A DNA stretch of 64,000 bases from Symbiodinium kawagutii (Eukaryota; Sar; Dinophyceae; Suessiales; Symbiodiniaceae), in contig VSDK01012728.1 of assembly GCA_009767595.1 (NCBI GenBank), forward strand, positions 709,136-773,135, given 5' to 3'. Below the pieces are notes generated by a model. The model worked only from the letters and a program-made list of their open reading frames with translations. It did not search any database and was not told where the DNA came from. The position numbers were made by a program, and so were the translations under genes. Position 1 is the first letter of the stretch; each line of letters starts with the position of its first letter. Below, in pieces: positions 10,989-19,463 of the stretch.

Positions 10989-12119
10989 TCGATCATCACG
11001 TGGTGTCAATTGAGCCGTCTTTCTCGTTGCAGGGTTACTCTGGCGAGACCACAAAACAACTTTGTTGACGGTGTCATCCACTGATGCGATGAATTGAGAT
11101 GGGATGTCATCAGCTGAAAGGATCCCGTCGCTCCTGGTCCTAAAGAAGACGATTCCAGCCTCCACTGCCTCCTTGAAGGCGATGGTGAGTTGTATCGGAG
11201 CTCCTGCTCTCAGGCCCGATCTGTAGCCGGTGTCTTCGACTGTCTTCGAACTCAGGTAAATGTGGCCACGGCCTGAATTGAGTCGGTCGGTGCCTCCTGG
11301 AATCAAACCATTCTTCACAATGCTTTTCCAGAGATGTGCCTTGGTTCGATGATAAACAATCGTTGGGATCTCTTCCATTGGAGCGACGGGCTTGCCAGTG
11401 AAGGCAGCTTTCTTGTCATCAGCCAAGTCTGGAGAGGCGTAGATCAAGTCCGCCAAGGTGAACTGGTCATGCTGCTTCTTCAGAGCTTCCCGGGAGTGTC
11501 CCTGTGTTGCACGCACCTTGAAGGGCCAGTACGAATAATTTCGGTGGCTTGCAATCCTCAATCCTGGTGCACACATCAATTCGAACCTCCCTTTCTCGTC
11601 TTGATATGCAATTGCGATGAGGTCGTTCACAGTCACACTCATCTGCATTCGAGCTGGGAAATCTTGAAGGAAAGCCTTGGCGAACACGTCGATGTCAAGG
11701 AACATGTTCTCGTCGAACGGGAGTTGTGAATGCTTCCCGTGACCTCGGACAATGCCGCTCATGGTGCGAAGATGGTTTTTCAGCTTTGCCTGGTAATGGC
11801 TGTATCTGTTGCCAACTTCAGCACCGGTCTTGACGAGGAGTTCATATTCATGACCTTCAACCACCACATGAAGTTTCTCAACACCGTTGATTTCCTGCTT
11901 CAATGTGTATCGGTATTCTTCGACGTGACCTTTCATGTGCAGTGGGCGATAGTTCCTCTCGTCGATCAGATGTGGGTCTCTGGCAGCAACATTGGTTCCT
12001 CCTGCAGCTTTTGGCATTGCTTTTGGCGCAGGTACTGAGGAACTTGCCGCCGCAGCGGTACTTGTCACTTCTGGAGGTGTCGAGCTCCCCGACCAACTCG
12101 TTGCCATTCCAATACACAA
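9465..12119 (-). CDS. Tpt1/KptA RNA 2'-phosphotransferase domain protein, C-terminal part of the copia polyprotein
   Basis: Open frame of 884 codons; the first codon is TTG inside the previous ORF, so it is probably translated as a continuation. Residues about 118-350 match Tpt1/KptA: an N-lobe with IVRGHGKH where the family has its RH motif, GRFEL and FKVRATQGHS (family RANQGHS), then the NAD lobe with YHRT (usually YHGT), SIVKNGL, GRGHIYLS, SGLRAG and EAVEAGIVFFRTRSDGIL. Tpt1 moves the 2'-phosphate at a tRNA splice junction to NAD. A run of about 20 Asp (residues 378-398), a K/E/P-rich linker and a zinc ribbon CPVC-x10-CDIC (531-548) follow. The C-terminal 330 residues are unrecognised and end W-rich. 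Catalytic competence is not provable by eye. Confidence 0.9.
10931..10988 (+). repeat. (CAT)n microsatellite encoding poly-Asp on the minus strand
   Basis: About 19 copies of CAT on the plus strand give GAT codons on the minus strand and thus a poly-aspartate tract directly after the Tpt1 domain. Length changes in this array stay in frame. Confidence 0.95.
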
Positions 12120-13680
12120 TCACATAGATGTCAGTATCAGCTCCGTGGCGTGAGAATGCGTCATCGACGAGCACAACGGCTTCCTTGACCAAATGCTGGA
12201 GACTTTTACCCCGCATCATCTTGTGACTCCACTCAGCGACGAACTCGGGCTTACGTGTGGCGAACTCCTCCTCCATTGAGTACTTCTTCAAGGTTCTGCC
12301 ACGCCCAGTGATCATAGCAAGCCCAGAATCCGAAACAGTGATGAACACTACAGGATTATTCCTAGCAGGTGCCGGTGGGATGTTCCAGAACTCCATGGGC
12401 GCGATCGTGAGGATCGGCGTGAGGGCATCAAAGAAGCGTTTCTCCCCAAGATACGTGGACAACACGCTCTGCGTGGTACAGTCTGCAATGAGTCCAGCTG
12501 TGAAATCTGCAATGTCTTGTTTCTGTCCGAAATCCATGAACATCACAGATGTCAGCATTCTCCTGAGGACCTGCTCCCAGTAACTAAAGTTGCGCTTCTG
12601 CTCATCCGAGCGATCGGGCACGTCAGCGAAGACGGCTGGGTCATTTTGGATGGCGAAGGCTCCAGGTCGTTCGGCTTCAGTCATGATGGCGGGGCACGCT
12701 CTAATAGCCTTTCCCCTCTTTGACTCTTGTGCCGAGTCTGCCACACGTGCAAAGCAATCATGAATGATGTCCGTCAACTTGAACGTATAGTTTTCAGCAA
12801 GCTTAAGGTGTTTACCCCGGCTTTCATCATGTTCATGTTTACCATCACACTGATACTTTTCAAGACACTTCATGTGTTCGATGTTCGTGGCAATTGACCA
12901 GCCCTTCTTCAATGGACGACCCGTTTTTCCGATCACTCCAAGCATGCAACCGTTGAAATGGTACTTCTCCAATTGATATTTTCTGAGAAACCGTTGTACG
13001 AGAGGCCATGCCCAATATTTGCAATTTCGAGATAGTTCAAAAGCAATGGAAGTACGCTCATCAATGAGTGATTCCACAAGCTTCACGAAAGATTTGAACA
13101 GATCTGAAAACTCTGACTGCTGGATTTCGATGCGTTCCCTACCTTTGTCTGTCAGACCGTTGATGTTGCTCCATGGGCTACCACCTACACATGGAAGAGA
13201 AGCATAGAGCATGAGGTGTCCTTTGGGATGCTTCCTACGGAAATCTTTCACCTCCTCTTCAACAACCTTTCGGCTACTGCTCTTGGTCCCGTCCAAATTT
13301 TCGGTCACCCTAAAACATCGACATCCTGCTGCAGCTTTGCGTGGGGAGCTATAATCTTGGAGTTGGTTGAACAGCAACTCAACAACCATCCGATTGTGCT
13401 CACCCCCCTCATCCAAGGCAGCACTGACCCGCTCTACTGGGCGCACCTTATCCTGGTGCAGAGCTTTCAAAATGGGTCCGATGCCAATCAGCCTAAGCGC
13501 ATGTTGCCACTGCGATGGAGAAGTAAAGGGTTTGGTGAGTATATCAGCTACTTGATCTTTTGTGCCCACGTTCAACAAATCGAATTGGCCTTTCTCAAAT
13601 TGTTGTTTCAACCACTTGAAGCTGATGTTCTGGGTCTTGTTCATGTGCCGCATAGTCGGGGAGTTACCAGATTTGCACAC
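11878..13680 (-). CDS. RNase H C-terminus fused to methyltransferase-like and SGNH-like regions
   Basis: Open frame of 600 codons beginning at a GTG within the polyprotein, so it is a continuation and not a separate start. Residues 1-65 end the copia RNase H (KDQVADILTKPF). From about 150 to 340 there is a globular region with SLPCVGGSPWSNIN, AFELSRNCKYWAWP, KKGWSIATN and CDGKHEH. PC followed by S and a later acidic motif recalls cytosine-C5 methyltransferase motifs IV and VI, but the match is divergent. From about 440 to 535 VVFITVSDSGLAM and VIVYWNGNELVGE recall blocks I and III of SGNH/GDSL hydrolases; no block V DxxH is visible in this frame. The 3' end overlaps the next ORF by 242 bases in another frame. 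The switch must fall after WNGNELVG, close to a GGGG run. Confidence 0.75.
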   Translation of the reverse strand: MCKSGNSPTMRHMNKTQNISFKWLKQQFEKGQFDLLNVGTKDQVADILTKPFTSPSQWQHALRLIGIGPILKALHQDKVRPVERVSAALDEGGEHNRMVVELLFNQLQDYSSPRKAAAGCRCFRVTENLDGTKSSSRKVVEEEVKDFRRKHPKGHLMLYASLPCVGGSPWSNINGLTDKGRERIEIQQSEFSDLFKSFVKLVESLIDERTSIAFELSRNCKYWAWPLVQRFLRKYQLEKYHFNGCMLGVIGKTGRPLKKGWSIATNIEHMKCLEKYQCDGKHEHDESRGKHLKLAENYTFKLTDIIHDCFARVADSAQESKRGKAIRACPAIMTEAERPGAFAIQNDPAVFADVPDRSDEQKRNFSYWEQVLRRMLTSVMFMDFGQKQDIADFTAGLIADCTTQSVLSTYLGEKRFFDALTPILTIAPMEFWNIPPAPARNNPVVFITVSDSGLAMITGRGRTLKKYSMEEEFATRKPEFVAEWSHKMMRGKSLQHLVKEAVVLVDDAFSRHGADTDIYVIVYWNGNELVGELDTSRSDKYRCGGKFLSTCAKSNAKSCRRNQCCCQRPTSDRREELSPTAHERSRRRIPIHIEAGNQRC

Positions 13681-13682
13681 CG

Positions 13683-14411
13683 TTATTGTGGCCTATCCTC
13701 CATGAACTTCACCTGGTAGAACTCGGGGAACGACGCTTTGAGCCCGTTGATGTTGGCGACTGAGCAACCTCCATCTACGTTTCCATACCGAATTTCATCA
13801 AGTTCAGGATCGATTCTGGTGAACACGTCGTCTGAGGAATTTTGGGGCTCGACAGTTAAGTCGGCTTTACCTTTCAATTTCTTGAACAGGCCCAACTGCT
13901 CAAACAAAGCCAGAACAGGAATCCCTTCAGTTCTCATACTATGATTTGCCGACACGACCTCTGCTTCCGTTGAAGATACAGCTACGGTGGTCTGCTTCTT
14001 TGAAAAGGCGTTCAAGGGGAAGTAGGTGTTGGGTCCAACTAAGCAGGTGGTACTACCGGATGTACTCTTTGAGTCATGTTCTCCTGCATGGTCAGCATCT
14101 GCAAACAACCAAATCTGGCAATCTGCAATCTTGTCACCAATGAAACCTTGGAGAAACAAATCATCCTTCGTGGAGTTAATGTAAGCTACAAGTCTATGCA
14201 ATGCAACATCACATTCAACCGACCACTTTGTGACTCTTGATGCCAAACTTTGTGTTGCTCTGAGCAAATCGAATCTCGCCATTCGTGCTGCAAATAGGAT
14301 CTTCATGAGGACTCTACTCGCAATGGGTTGCAGCTTTCCAGGCTTCTCGTCTTCGCTCAATGTTGGGTCGAGCAATTCCAGCATCGCAAAATGGAGTGGA
14401 CACTTGAGCAA
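13683..14411 (-). CDS. RNase H domain of the copia polyprotein
   Basis: Open frame of 242 codons. It shows copia RNase H motifs: FADADHAGEHDSKSTSG (first catalytic Asp) and KKQTTVAVSSTEAEVVSAN (catalytic Glu region), preceded by MARFDLLRATQSLASRVTKW, which is typical of the segment before RNase H. The frame stops just after FMEDRPQ. The next frame picks up at ATITVCKSGNSPTMRH and supplies the last RNase H helix, so a 1-base change separates the two ORFs at about 13690. Confidence 0.85.
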   Translation of the reverse strand: MLKCPLHFAMLELLDPTLSEDEKPGKLQPIASRVLMKILFAARMARFDLLRATQSLASRVTKWSVECDVALHRLVAYINSTKDDLFLQGFIGDKIADCQIWLFADADHAGEHDSKSTSGSTTCLVGPNTYFPLNAFSKKQTTVAVSSTEAEVVSANHSMRTEGIPVLALFEQLGLFKKLKGKADLTVEPQNSSDDVFTRIDPELDEIRYGNVDGGCSVANINGLKASFPEFYQVKFMEDRPQ

Positions 14412-14451
14412 GGGATGATGCTTGGACCTTTGCCAGGCTACAATTACGCAT

Positions 14452-15059
14452 CTACGCAGGATTGAAGGAAAGCCGACATGTCATATATCTGACAATGTTC
14501 ACGGGCTCGGTCATGACACCGGCACTTTTGTGTTTCACGGCATCATTCACATCCCGAAACCTTTGAGCTTTCGCTTCGTTCTTGGCTTCACGTTTGTTTC
14601 TGGTTGGTCCTGGCCTGCTTTTGCTGGCTGCCGCATTCACTTTCTTGTTCCCAAAAATGGTTCTGCCAGTCCAAAACTCCTGAGTCTGTTTTGGTAGTCC
14701 ATCGTTCCAGTTGTCTTCAATGATCTGTGTGCTACCATCGCTCCCGTACCGTTCAGTGATGATTGGACAACCTTTCATCGTGACCTTTTGGTCAAACACA
14801 GTTGTTCTTTGTGACGCAACCGAGTCAGAAAATCTCGTTGATGTTCCCCCCTCATCACCTGGATGGTACAATTTCTTGCGGGGTTGCCAATGGTGGCGTA
14901 TCCAAGCACTGCCATCACGATCATGTTCCCACCGCAGTCCTTTGTTCGGTGTTGTGCTGGTGCAGCATGCTCAGCTTTGAAAACATGTGCAAAAGGGTGA
15001 GCGTGTTCTGGCAGCTGGATGTTGTTAATTTCATGATGTTGACAGCCAAAGTATCGGTC
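14452..15059 (-). pseudogene. C-terminal reverse transcriptase, frameshifted
   Basis: Directly after the TAG the frame of the upstream ORF continues as DRYFGCQHHEINN to about 14880. Coding then shifts frame to ARKKLYHPGDEGG and a 139-codon stretch that ends at 14452. Around 14485 a third frame contains YDMSAFLQSC, a motif expected between RT and RNase H of copia elements. At least two indels therefore interrupt the thumb and connection region. No single frame makes this segment, so this copy is not expected to give a working RT as assembled. Confidence 0.75.
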
Positions 15060-17345
15060 CTAAGGCTCAGGATCTCCGATGTTGACGGCACTACGGATCG
15101 ATTTCCAAGCTTTCGCGAGGTTCGATGTTGGCCCAGCAAGCTTGAAGTCATCAACATAGACAACCGGCATGCAATCATAGTCCGGATGATAAAAGATGGA
15201 CTGCCAAACATCTGGGAGAATCTGTTGCCATTTGTTCTTTGCCAATTGAGAGTTCAGGTACTGTTCCCAAATACCACCACTATTGGGATGACCGTATAGG
15301 GCTAAGATCATGGGAACCATGGGATTGTCAAACTTGCTTTTCCAATCTGCTGGCCAGCGGTTCTTGGGCAATGTCAACCAAGTGGGCACCCCAGTAAAGA
15401 GGGCCTGAATGTAAGCTTGGATGGCATCGGCTTGTTCTTTCCCATAACCGGGCTGGCTACCGAAGGCATCTAAGATCTTTGCTGCTTCCATGGACGCTGG
15501 GCTGGATCCCATTTCGTTGAACAGTGCAGTATCATGATTCTCATCTCTTACATTGTTCCCTTGGAAAACAGTTCGACCTTTGAATTTTCTTCGGGGATCA
15601 CCTTCAGGTAGTTCTGAACCTTTCTCATAGCAAGCTTCGAATATCCTGCCCAAATGAACTTTCTGCTGATTCTTCTTTGCTTCGTTTACGATGTCTCTAC
15701 ATTCCCGTACTCGTGATTCATCCCATACTCCTTTGTTGCGTAGATTAGCCCATTCTTTGTCCAATGCAGCTTGCGCTGCGGGCGTCTTGGCAACCTCTTG
15801 CTTGGTAACAAGACGAGCAACGGATGCAAATAGCTCGACGGCAGTCTGAAACTCGATGTGCTGAATTCGTTCAGCGATGAGCTCACGGATATTGGGATTG
15901 TGCTCTTCTTTGGGAGGTGACGCTGTCACAGGCATCGCAGGCACACAAAACTTTGGAGCATTCGGTGGGACAATTTCCCATGCATCCAAAAGTGGTCGTG
16001 CTAATGCAGCAGCTGTTCGGACAGGCTCGCCAACAAAGGCGGCTGAAGCTTTCTTCTTCTTTGATTTGCTTCCGCTACTTGGTTCAGACTTCTCTGATGG
16101 CTTGTCTTCCTCAGCAGCTTTGGCAGCTTGTCTTGCAGCTTCTTTCTCAGCAAGTTCTCTCCTTTGCTTGGGACTCAACATCTTCCACATGTCTGATGGG
16201 ATATCAGGAGGTCTTGTTGTCTTACGCTTCTGGATCAGTCTAACACCGTCCCAAATGTAACCGTCAGGAATTGGTCTTCCATCAGGGGTGGTATCAGCAG
16301 CCCTTAGCTCCTCAAGAATCTCTTCATCAGTTGGTGGTCTCTTGATATCAACTGTCCCTTCATCTGCAGCTGGGGCATCTCCTTCAATGGGCACATCATC
16401 GAAGATGGCCTGTTCTTCTGGAGCGATGGATGGTTCATACTCTGAGCAACCATCAATGTGTTCGCGCAACTCGGTTTCCTGCGGGATTGGTTCTTCCGGA
16501 ATCACATTCTCTTCCAACTTGTCAGGCTTCGGTTCTTTGCTCTGCTGAAGCATACGAAGTGGGAAAATGAATCCATCGGATGGGAGCTCGATTCGCTTGG
16601 TGCGTTGCACAGTCAAGCTACTGTTCTCTACGTGGTAGTCAAGTCCTTCAATTCGAGCAACCAAATATTCTCCTCGCCAAACATGCCCTGGTTGAATGTG
16701 ATAACCAAGAAACACTCCTGTGTTGGAAGTTGGATCCATCTTTCCAGAAATGTTGTCAGCACGTTTGGGGTTGTTCCAGAATAGTACCTTTGCACCAAAC
16801 GGGATCTTCAACCCAGGAAACTCTTCGCCAAATCGCAAAGACCACGGTGATGGTTGTCCATGCAGTTGCCTGCTGGCATTCACTGCTGTAGCATGATGCT
16901 TGATTGCAAGTGGCCATAGTTTGATTGGCAAACCTGATTGAACCAAGTTCGATCTTGCCCCTTCGAGCAGTTGTCGAATCTCTCTTTCAACAAAAGACTT
17001 TGAACTGCCGATGTATTCGATTGATGTTTGATGGCGGTATCCCAAGTCTTCAATTGATTTCTTGAGTTCACGAGAATTGTCTGTGTAGATAACCTCAACG
17101 CCATCTTTTGGACCTATGAAGTGGTTGAGGGCTACATTGCAGCTTGCGCTGTCACGTGACTGACTTGGATAAACACTTCTGAACTGTGTGCGCAGGTCTT
17201 TGATGACCATACCAACATTCTCTCCTTTCCAACCTTCTTCAACATTGGTTCTGACCAACACATGATCAGCGATGATGTGATCTCCAAACTCATGAGTCTC
17301 AATGCGGGCTTGGCCCCCCTTCTTTCTGGCAGGTGGTGCCATCAT
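15060..17345 (-). CDS. Integrase and N-terminal reverse transcriptase
   Basis: Open frame of 761 codons. Immediately upstream of the first ATG the same frame reads THFPKNPFCRTCQRAR, the Cys half of the integrase HHCC zinc site. The DDE core is seen as ADHVL (D27), YTDN (D89) and FVERE (E120 or E122). The spacing of about 30-32 between the last two is a little short. A typical copia segment GVFLGYHIQPGHVW follows, then a long acidic linker, then RT: D in QADAIQAYIQALFTG and the catalytic YVDD near residues 730-733. The frame ends in TAG at 15060-15062, and the same frame then reads DRYFGCQHHE, the usual copia continuation. The stop is therefore a nonsense change inside RT and not a natural terminus. 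Confidence 0.9.
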   Translation of the reverse strand: MMAPPARKKGGQARIETHEFGDHIIADHVLVRTNVEEGWKGENVGMVIKDLRTQFRSVYPSQSRDSASCNVALNHFIGPKDGVEVIYTDNSRELKKSIEDLGYRHQTSIEYIGSSKSFVEREIRQLLEGARSNLVQSGLPIKLWPLAIKHHATAVNASRQLHGQPSPWSLRFGEEFPGLKIPFGAKVLFWNNPKRADNISGKMDPTSNTGVFLGYHIQPGHVWRGEYLVARIEGLDYHVENSSLTVQRTKRIELPSDGFIFPLRMLQQSKEPKPDKLEENVIPEEPIPQETELREHIDGCSEYEPSIAPEEQAIFDDVPIEGDAPAADEGTVDIKRPPTDEEILEELRAADTTPDGRPIPDGYIWDGVRLIQKRKTTRPPDIPSDMWKMLSPKQRRELAEKEAARQAAKAAEEDKPSEKSEPSSGSKSKKKKASAAFVGEPVRTAAALARPLLDAWEIVPPNAPKFCVPAMPVTASPPKEEHNPNIRELIAERIQHIEFQTAVELFASVARLVTKQEVAKTPAAQAALDKEWANLRNKGVWDESRVRECRDIVNEAKKNQQKVHLGRIFEACYEKGSELPEGDPRRKFKGRTVFQGNNVRDENHDTALFNEMGSSPASMEAAKILDAFGSQPGYGKEQADAIQAYIQALFTGVPTWLTLPKNRWPADWKSKFDNPMVPMILALYGHPNSGGIWEQYLNSQLAKNKWQQILPDVWQSIFYHPDYDCMPVVYVDDFKLAGPTSNLAKAWKSIRSAVNIGDPEP

Positions 17346-19423
17346 GCGCGCTCGCTGACATGTTCTACAAAAAGGATTCTTCGGGAAATGAGTGAATTGT
17401 GGTGCTTCACAGACTGTGCTTCTTCCATCAAGTCCTCAACTTTTCTACTCCTGAGATAATCATGATCTTCATCAGGGACATGCTCATCTACCCCTTCAGG
17501 GTCAGGCTCTGGCTCTGCAGCTTCAGCTTCCGCTGGGCACGAGAACGAACTCGGCATCGCAAATAGCCTTCTAAGGCCTGCATCTTTTCTGAAGCTTTCT
17601 CTGGAAACCACCTTGCATGTGTCATCCAACACTGGGACATGACCATCGATCTTCAAGATGACAATCTTTCCATCTGGTCGCACAAGGATTGGTTTCCCCC
17701 CTGATGGCCATGCAAAACTATAGCCCATGTCCAAAACACGAAGGCCGACAGAAAGCACGGCGGGAGTCTCCTCCAGCACATACGGACACACCGGCTCTGG
17801 CAAAGGTTTCAGCTTGATATCCACTACCTCATTTGCCTGAGTGGATCCATTCGCAGTGATAAGATTTACGGGATTGCATGTTCTACGTCGATTGGAAGCT
17901 TTTACTCCCCGGAGCTGGGACTCACTCACTAAGTCTTGTTCCGCCCCGGAATCAATCAACCATGAACAATCCCCCCGATTCTCCATCATGGGTACCATGT
18001 TCACTGCTCTCAGTTTTGTTGGACCACTGATTTCACGGCAATGTTTGCAGGTCAGTTCGCCGTTCGAACTCTCGCACGCGAACTTGCAACTTGGCTGTGG
18101 ATACACATGAAAACATTTCACCGCTTCTTGCAGCTGTCTTGCATGCAATTGTGCTTTGTGCACGTCGCTGATGTTGCCAATTGGTACGTCACTCGTGCTA
18201 GGATACCATTTGTCATAGGTTCTCTTCGAATGTTTCACTTTGTGCGGTTGTCCAACTTTCGGTATATCGACGATAGTTGGCTTTCTCTTGAATCTCACGC
18301 TCTTGTTGGCGGAATTGCTTCTACCTTTTCGTGCACTCTTGTGTTCGGGCTTCGGAAGTGAATCCGGCTTGGTTTTGGCGATGCATGCAAATTTCTCTTG
18401 AATGCAAACAGCTGCCTTTCCACCTTTCTTCTCTTTCTTCGGTGCAGGTGAATTTGGTCTCTTGGGATCCTTGGCTGCTGCTGCCTTGTTTTCGCGCAAG
18501 TAGAAACAACTCTTACCTCTTCGGCATTTTCCTTGTTGGAAGTATGTGCATGGAATCTTCTTCATCTCTTCTTTGGACATTCTTCCCTTGCCAGGAGACT
18601 GAGATCTTTTGTTGCTTCCATCTCTCTTTTTGTTGGGAGTCTTACTTCGATCATCTCCTTTGACATGGGCGTACTTGCAACTGTCTCCTTTGTCGCATTT
18701 ACCAGTCTTCTTGAACTGATAACATACATTCTTTCCGTCTTTGCTGGGCGAGCGTCCACGAGATCTGCTACCTCCAGGGGAAGTGGTTCTACCTCTTCTT
18801 CTTTTCTCCCTTTCTTCTTTTGCTGCGGCAGCCTTCTCTTCTTTGCGCTCTCTCTGCTGTGCACGCTGGGCAACACGTTCTCTGTTCTCACGCAGTCTCT
18901 CTCTATCGAGAAAATCTTTGATTGATTGATGCAAGAACTCGTACTTCTTCTCTCTTGAGCCTTCTTTTGCTCGATCGTACACTTCAATGTCATATCGAAG
19001 CAATGCACTCTTTCGAATTTGACGGAGAAGAATGTCACGGAGAACGGGTTCTTGTGGCACTTCTGCCATTCCAGCGATCGTTGCATCCCAACGGTGAATG
19101 AATCTGGATAAATCACTCTTCGTATCACCAACTTTGGTAACCCCAAGGAGATCTTCCATGCTGTACAAGTTGCCAACTTCCAGTGAGGTACGGAAATTAT
19201 CTTCAAACATCAACAATATCCGTCGTCCCCTCACCTGTACACCAGCTTTTGACTGTTCATCTTTGAAGTTGAGAATCTTGGTAGCAAGATCACCTTGGGC
19301 AACGCGAGTCAACGCGGCCGACAATTTGGTGTCGAGTGTCACGAACTTTCCAGGCGACTGGAGCTCTGCTTCAAATATCTTTCGTCTTCTTTCATGTCGA
19401 ACACTCCATTCAACCAGTCCCAT
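17342..19423 (-). CDS. Gag C-terminal part with CCCH zinc fingers, plus aspartic protease
   Basis: Open frame of 693 codons. Residues about 30-180 resemble a helical copia Gag core and end in a charged helix. A lysine, arginine and serine-rich stretch leads to a CCCH finger with exact C-x8-C-x5-C-x3-H spacing (C234, C243, C249, H253). A second finger-like motif has C292, C300 and C306, but R310 stands where the histidine should be. Typical copia Gag carries CCHC knuckles, so CCCH fingers are unusual. The retropepsin active site is visible as WLIDSGAEQDLVSES (D491-A494). The C-terminus runs out of frame just before the integrase zinc site, where an open -1 frame takes over near 17395-17440. 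Confidence 0.85.
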   Translation of the reverse strand: MGLVEWSVRHERRRKIFEAELQSPGKFVTLDTKLSAALTRVAQGDLATKILNFKDEQSKAGVQVRGRRILLMFEDNFRTSLEVGNLYSMEDLLGVTKVGDTKSDLSRFIHRWDATIAGMAEVPQEPVLRDILLRQIRKSALLRYDIEVYDRAKEGSREKKYEFLHQSIKDFLDRERLRENRERVAQRAQQRERKEEKAAAAKEEREKRRRGRTTSPGGSRSRGRSPSKDGKNVCYQFKKTGKCDKGDSCKYAHVKGDDRSKTPNKKRDGSNKRSQSPGKGRMSKEEMKKIPCTYFQQGKCRRGKSCFYLRENKAAAAKDPKRPNSPAPKKEKKGGKAAVCIQEKFACIAKTKPDSLPKPEHKSARKGRSNSANKSVRFKRKPTIVDIPKVGQPHKVKHSKRTYDKWYPSTSDVPIGNISDVHKAQLHARQLQEAVKCFHVYPQPSCKFACESSNGELTCKHCREISGPTKLRAVNMVPMMENRGDCSWLIDSGAEQDLVSESQLRGVKASNRRRTCNPVNLITANGSTQANEVVDIKLKPLPEPVCPYVLEETPAVLSVGLRVLDMGYSFAWPSGGKPILVRPDGKIVILKIDGHVPVLDDTCKVVSRESFRKDAGLRRLFAMPSSFSCPAEAEAAEPEPDPEGVDEHVPDEDHDYLRSRKVEDLMEEAQSVKHHNSLISRRILFVEHVSERA

Positions 19424-19463
19424 GCCTCATCGGGTTTATCACTGCTTGAACGAACCTCATCCT

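Noticed and set aside
10799..11068. Histidine-run protein that could look like a metal-binding tag
   Set aside because: The His run is the plus-strand reading of the CAT microsatellite that encodes Asp on the true strand.
9768..12127. Plus-strand ORFs of 80-230 codons antisense to the Tpt1 and SGNH region (including a poly-His ORF from the CAT repeat)
   Set aside because: Antisense shadows of a strongly supported minus-strand coding region.
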